Below are positions 61,607 through 64,000 of a stretch of 64,000 nt of DNA, piece after piece. Numbering within the stretch: the stretch's first letter is position 1; each line of letters opens with the position of its first letter. The notes beneath the pieces were generated by a model. The model was not told where the DNA came from, made no database searches, and worked only from the letters and a program-made list of their open reading frames with translations. Both the position numbers and the translations under genes were made by a program. This DNA is from Pareuzebyella sediminis (GTDB lineage Bacteria > Bacteroidota > Bacteroidia > Flavobacteriales > Flavobacteriaceae), in contig NZ_VTZS01000003.1 of NCBI RefSeq assembly GCF_008367235.1, forward strand, positions 62,001 to 126,000. Reading direction: 5' to 3'.

Positions 61607-61802
61607 GGCAAAAGGTTTTGATTTAACACTTTGAAGGTACAAAAAGAGGTCTTAAATAAATGTTAACAAATCCTTGCAATAAATTATAAAACAGACAATT
61701 ACAGTGATGTCGGTGAGCATTTTTTTGGAGATGGAATGCGCACCGAATTGCTCACCTTTTATATGGCGTTTTTTGCTATTCTTTGGTGCCAATGGAAATG
61801 AA

Positions 61803-61835
61803 AAAAGCCTGTAAACATTTCATTTACAGGCTTTT
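61803..61835. terminator. Terminator behind tRNA-Asp
   Basis: AAAAGCCTGTAAA and TTTACAGGCTTTT pair around a short loop, T-runs on both strands. It stops the minus-strand tRNA transcript and could serve the other direction. It lies between the integrase and the tRNA, so the attachment junction may fall on either side of it. Confidence 0.8.
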
Positions 61836-61859
61836 GCATAAATTTGGAAATATTCCAAG

Positions 61860-61933
61860 CGGTCTGGACGGGACTCGAACCCGCGACCCCCTGCGTGACA
61901 GGCAGGTATTCTAACCAACTGAACTACCAGACC
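61860..61933 (-). tRNA. tRNA-Asp (anticodon GTC)
   Basis: Reverse strand folds into a cloverleaf: acceptor GGTCTGG/CCAGACC, anticodon stem CCTGC/GCAGG with loop CTGTCAC (anticodon GTC), and T arm CGGGTTCGAGTCCCG. The CCA is not encoded. Its 3' end faces the integrase. It is preceded by a textbook Bacteroidetes promoter. Confidence 0.95.
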
Positions 61934-61950
61934 GTGGCGTTTAGCGTGTG

Positions 61951-61981
61951 CAAATATACACCGCTATTCCAATTCCGCAAA
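61951..61981 (-). promoter_or_regulatory. Bacteroidetes housekeeping promoter of tRNA-Asp
   Basis: On the minus strand, TTTG and TATATTTG (TAnnTTTG) are 19 bp apart, the consensus -33/-7 for Bacteroidota primary sigma factor, ending 17 bp before the tRNA 5' end. Confidence 0.8.
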
Positions 61982-62009
61982 CAATTTTTTCCAAAATTAC
62001 ATGGACACC

Positions 62010-62939
62010 TCATAGAAATTTCTGACGCTCGGTCATAAAAGTATTCAAGACCTTAGCAAAATTGGAGCTGATATCTACATTCACATACTTTATTCGATAC
62101 TGGATACACTTAAGTTTTAAGGTCTCCAAATACTCTGTTATCCCTTTCTCGTAGTTCTCTTTGACCGCATCGGAATATAAATCGATATGCTCCCCTGTTT
62201 CCACATCGATGAAACGTTTGGGCGTATTTTCAAAATCAAAATGTAATTCCGTGGCTTTGTCCATTAGATGGAACAGAACAACTTCGTGCTTATTGTACTT
62301 CAAATGTCGTAAGGCCTCAAACAGTTTTTGATCGTCTGTCTTGGTCTGGAACATATCGGTAAAAAGAAAGATCAGGCTTCTTCTTTTTATCTTTTCGGCA
62401 ATCAAGTGCAAATTGGTGTACGTATCCGTATCGCGGTCCGGTTCGCTGTCACGACTTATTTCACTGAGCTTGGCCAATAACATCTGATGGTGACGTTCAC
62501 TGCCCTTTTCCGGGTAATAATCGTGATACGAATTCGAATAAACACTGAGTCCAACAGCATCACGCTGCCTTTTAAGAATGTTCATGAGCGCGGCAATCGC
62601 CAATACACCAAAGCCAATCTTGTTCAAATGTTCGATATCTAAATGCTTTACTTCGGGATAGTACATCGATGCCGAGCTATCTAAAATCATATGACATCGC
62701 AGATTGGTTTCTTCTTCATACCGTTTTGTATACAGCTTATCGGTCTTTGCAAACAGTTTCCAGTCGATATGCTTTGTACTTTCCCCAGCATTATAGATTT
62801 TATGTTCGGCAAATTCCGCTGAAAATCCATGAAATGGACTTTTATGTATACCACTAATGAAGCCTTCGACCACCTGATTGGCCAAAAGTTCAAGGTTCTT
62901 AAAAAGAGAGGCCCGGTTTAATTCCGATTGTAGGTCCAT
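62010..62939 (-). CDS. DUF58 domain-containing protein
   Basis: A 309-residue core-genome protein with the DUF58 signature (HIDWKLFAKTDKLYTKRYEEE) and a VWA-like domain: MILDSSASM and LIFLFTDMF supply the MIDAS-like metal site. DUF58 proteins of Bacteroidetes are part of the MoxR-VWA-CHP complex (BatA/B neighbours). The start at 62939 is a clear ATG. It is the first chromosomal gene beyond the tRNA, on the minus strand. Confidence 0.88.
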   Translation of the reverse strand: MDLQSELNRASLFKNLELLANQVVEGFISGIHKSPFHGFSAEFAEHKIYNAGESTKHIDWKLFAKTDKLYTKRYEEETNLRCHMILDSSASMYYPEVKHLDIEHLNKIGFGVLAIAALMNILKRQRDAVGLSVYSNSYHDYYPEKGSERHHQMLLAKLSEISRDSEPDRDTDTYTNLHLIAEKIKRRSLIFLFTDMFQTKTDDQKLFEALRHLKYNKHEVVLFHLMDKATELHFDFENTPKRFIDVETGEHIDLYSDAVKENYEKGITEYLETLKLKCIQYRIKYVNVDISSNFAKVLNTFMTERQKFL

Positions 62940-63012
62940 AGTACTAAGATAGCGATAAATTGAGGTTAAGGGATAGGGGAAAAGAGTATGTTTTAAAAAT
63001 GGCTCAAAAATA

Positions 63013-63038
63013 AAAGGCCCGACTTTCGTCGGGCCTTT
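63013..63038 (-). terminator. Terminator of trxA
   Basis: AAAGGCCCGAC-gaa-GTCGGGCCTTT hairpin with a T-run on the minus strand, just after the thioredoxin stop. Confidence 0.85.
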
Positions 63039-63067
63039 AGAAATTCGTATCGCTACGTATGACTGGA

Positions 63068-63385
63068 CTACAATACTGCGTCAATCGCGTCCGTATAGGC
63101 TTTTTTCGGAGAAACACCTACTTTTCTATCTACGATTTCGCCATTTTTAAATACGAGTACCGTGGGGATGTTCCGTACCCCATATTTCGCCGCATATTCT
63201 TGATTTGCGTCTACATCGACTTTTCCTACGACGGCTTTGCCTTCGTATTCGTCGCTTACTTCTTCTATCACCGGACCGACCATGCGACATGGGCCACACC
63301 AAGCCGCCCAAAAATCTACAACAACGGGTTTATCACTTTTTAAGACAACTTCGTCAAAAGTTGCGTCTGTAATTTCTAATGCCAT
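63068..63385 (-). CDS. trxA: Thioredoxin
   Basis: A 105-residue thioredoxin with the redox motif WCGPC (WAAWCGPCRM), cis-Pro in RNIPTVLVFKNG and the usual fold. It reduces disulfides in the cytoplasm. Intact, core genome. A TAAATTTG box (63409-63416, minus strand) is a likely -7 promoter element. Confidence 0.95.
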   Translation of the reverse strand: MALEITDATFDEVVLKSDKPVVVDFWAAWCGPCRMVGPVIEEVSDEYEGKAVVGKVDVDANQEYAAKYGVRNIPTVLVFKNGEIVDRKVGVSPKKAYTDAIDAVL

Positions 63386-63408
63386 GTTATTTCCTTTTAT
63401 TGATTATG

Positions 63409-63416
63409 CAAATTTA
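63409..63416 (-). promoter_or_regulatory. Probable -7 element of trxA promoter
   Basis: TAAATTTG (TAnnTTTG) on the minus strand, 24 bp before the thioredoxin start. No matching TTTG was found at the usual distance. Confidence 0.4.
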
Positions 63417-63541
63417 GTCAATAATTCAACGCTTTTCTTACAGAATATACATTCATTTTGGTTATAGCGCTATTACTTGAATTTATAGAATTAGGTATGT
63501 ATCTCCCTGAGAGTCCGTTTTTGGACACCGAAACTATCCTC

Positions 63542-64000
63542 TCAATTTAGTTTATAATGTACCTGCTGTTCCTCCAAATGGGAAAGAAGCTCGCTTGATA
63601 TTTGCACCTTTTGTTTTCTACTCGATAAATTCACCTTGATTTCGGCTTCCATTTCATAGATTACAAAATTCAGCGCGTGGTTACCTTTATGCGACACCAA
63701 GGTATCCTTTAGTTGGTGAACGTCTTCTTCCCTTAGTTCGTCTATATTTAGCTTGATGGTCAATTTTTTGGCATAGGCTTCCATGACGTCCTGCAATTGC
63801 ATAAAGCTGTTATACTGTATTCTAGGATCACCTTTCTTGCCGGTGTCGCGATTGACCCATCCTTCGCGAACAAAAACCTTGACGTGAACAAAGGAGTTGA
63901 TCATCAGAAAATGCCTGAATTTCAAATAATCCTCTCCAAAAATGCGAAACTCAAAAGAATCGGTATAGTCTTCCATCATAAAGGCGGCCCATCCCTTACC
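63542..64000 (-). CDS. dnaE: DNA polymerase III alpha subunit, C-terminal end (partial)
   Basis: The last about 152 residues of the replicative DnaE: the OB-fold (FRIFGEDYLKFRHFLMINSFVHVKVFVREG) and C-terminal domain ending in SHLEEQQVHYKLN. The frame is open to base 64000. It is the chromosomal replicative enzyme, distinct from the element's own C-family polymerase at 12844-15825. Confidence 0.85.
   Translation of the reverse strand, partial: GKGWAAFMMEDYTDSFEFRIFGEDYLKFRHFLMINSFVHVKVFVREGWVNRDTGKKGDPRIQYNSFMQLQDVMEAYAKKLTIKLNIDELREEDVHQLKDTLVSHKGNHALNFVIYEMEAEIKVNLSSRKQKVQISSELLSHLEEQQVHYKLN

Larger units (their letters stand above)
1..61859. mobile_element. Integrative and conjugative element (one end, partial)
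   Basis: A contiguous block containing a tyrosine integrase beside tRNA-Asp, an excisionase-like HTH and RteC, BfmA/BtgA mobilization and DUF5712 proteins, a VirD4-type coupling protein, a Bacteroidetes Tra operon (TraE to TraN), ParB, SSB and RadC, carrying several defence and metabolic cargo islands. The tRNA-proximal end is inferred to lie between the integrase and the tRNA 3' end. The distal end is outside the window, because no copy of the tRNA 3' end was noticed elsewhere. The core Tra/maintenance genes are visibly richer in G+C than the defence islands at about 28.6-39 kb and 56-60 kb, which suggests separate acquisition. The boundary is an inference from gene content. Confidence 0.85.

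Noticed and set aside
1-64000. CRISPR array
   Set aside because: No run of evenly spaced direct repeats was seen; the repeats found are pairs.
1-64000. Insertion sequence
   Set aside because: No transposase gene was recognised on either strand.

Overview
The window is a chromosomal segment from a marine-type flavobacterium (Bacteroidota, probably Flavobacteriaceae). The basis for this is a Bacteroidetes conjugation set (TraE, F, G, I/DUF4141, J, K, M, N), RteC, BfmA/BtgA mobilization protein, SusC/SusD proteins, DUF6520, Bacteroidetes-type promoters (TTTG-N19-TAnnTTTG in front of the tRNA) and general codon use. No species can be named from the sequence alone.

Bases 1 to about 61,860 are one end of an integrative and conjugative element (ICE); its other end lies beyond base 1. 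A tyrosine recombinase (60371-61606) lies just outside the 3' end of a tRNA-Asp gene (61860-61933), a classic integration site. Right of the tRNA is ordinary chromosome: a DUF58 protein, thioredoxin, and the C-terminal end of DNA polymerase III alpha.

Layout of the element, left to right. (1) 1-8515: a minus-strand defence-like block with a large HATPase/DUF3883 protein, a small XRE regulator with its own operator, an MmeI-like DNA methyltransferase and a DEAD/DEAH helicase (cut by the window edge). (2) 8787-18361: maintenance and DNA-processing genes. These are ParB, a mobile translesion cassette (SRAP, DinB, DnaE-type polymerase), a conserved hypothetical protein, SSB, RadC-like JAB protein and small ORFs. 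ParB and the hypothetical gene share a duplicated leader of about 120 bp. (3) 18480-28595: candidate oriT, BfmA, DUF5712 relaxase-like protein and VirD4 coupling protein on the plus strand, converging on the TraE-to-TraN operon on the minus strand. (4) 28906-41156: an A+T-rich defence island with a Wadjet-like JetABCD operon directly preceded by a TrlF-type PHP/SMC ATPase, then a KAP-family NTPase. (5) 41162-43769: replication/excision control genes (AAA loader, winged-helix protein, excisionase-like HTH, RteC) with two copies of a perfect 26-bp palindrome. (6) 43782-55559: a cargo regulon. It contains an alpha-oxoamine-synthase/GNAT fusion, a STAS-like protein, a PAS-AraC regulator, a MauE-like membrane protein, a DUF6520 small secreted protein, and a SusC/SusD/metalloprotease operon. 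Matching 21-bp-phased tandem sites stand in front of the synthase and the mauE-like gene. (7) 55560-60229: a long structured hairpin, an XRE regulator with a perfect operator, and an apparent operon of RES-domain protein, phosphoribosyltransferase-like protein, winged-helix protein, structured non-coding RNA and retron-type reverse transcriptase.

The two most promising systems are the RES-PRTase-wHTH-ncRNA-RT cluster, a retron with an apparent extra RES (NAD-targeting) gene, and the TrlF-JetABCD operon, where a PHP/SMC nuclease-like ATPase is transcriptionally coupled to a plasmid-restricting Wadjet complex. The AraC-box-controlled lipid/peptide cargo cluster is a third.
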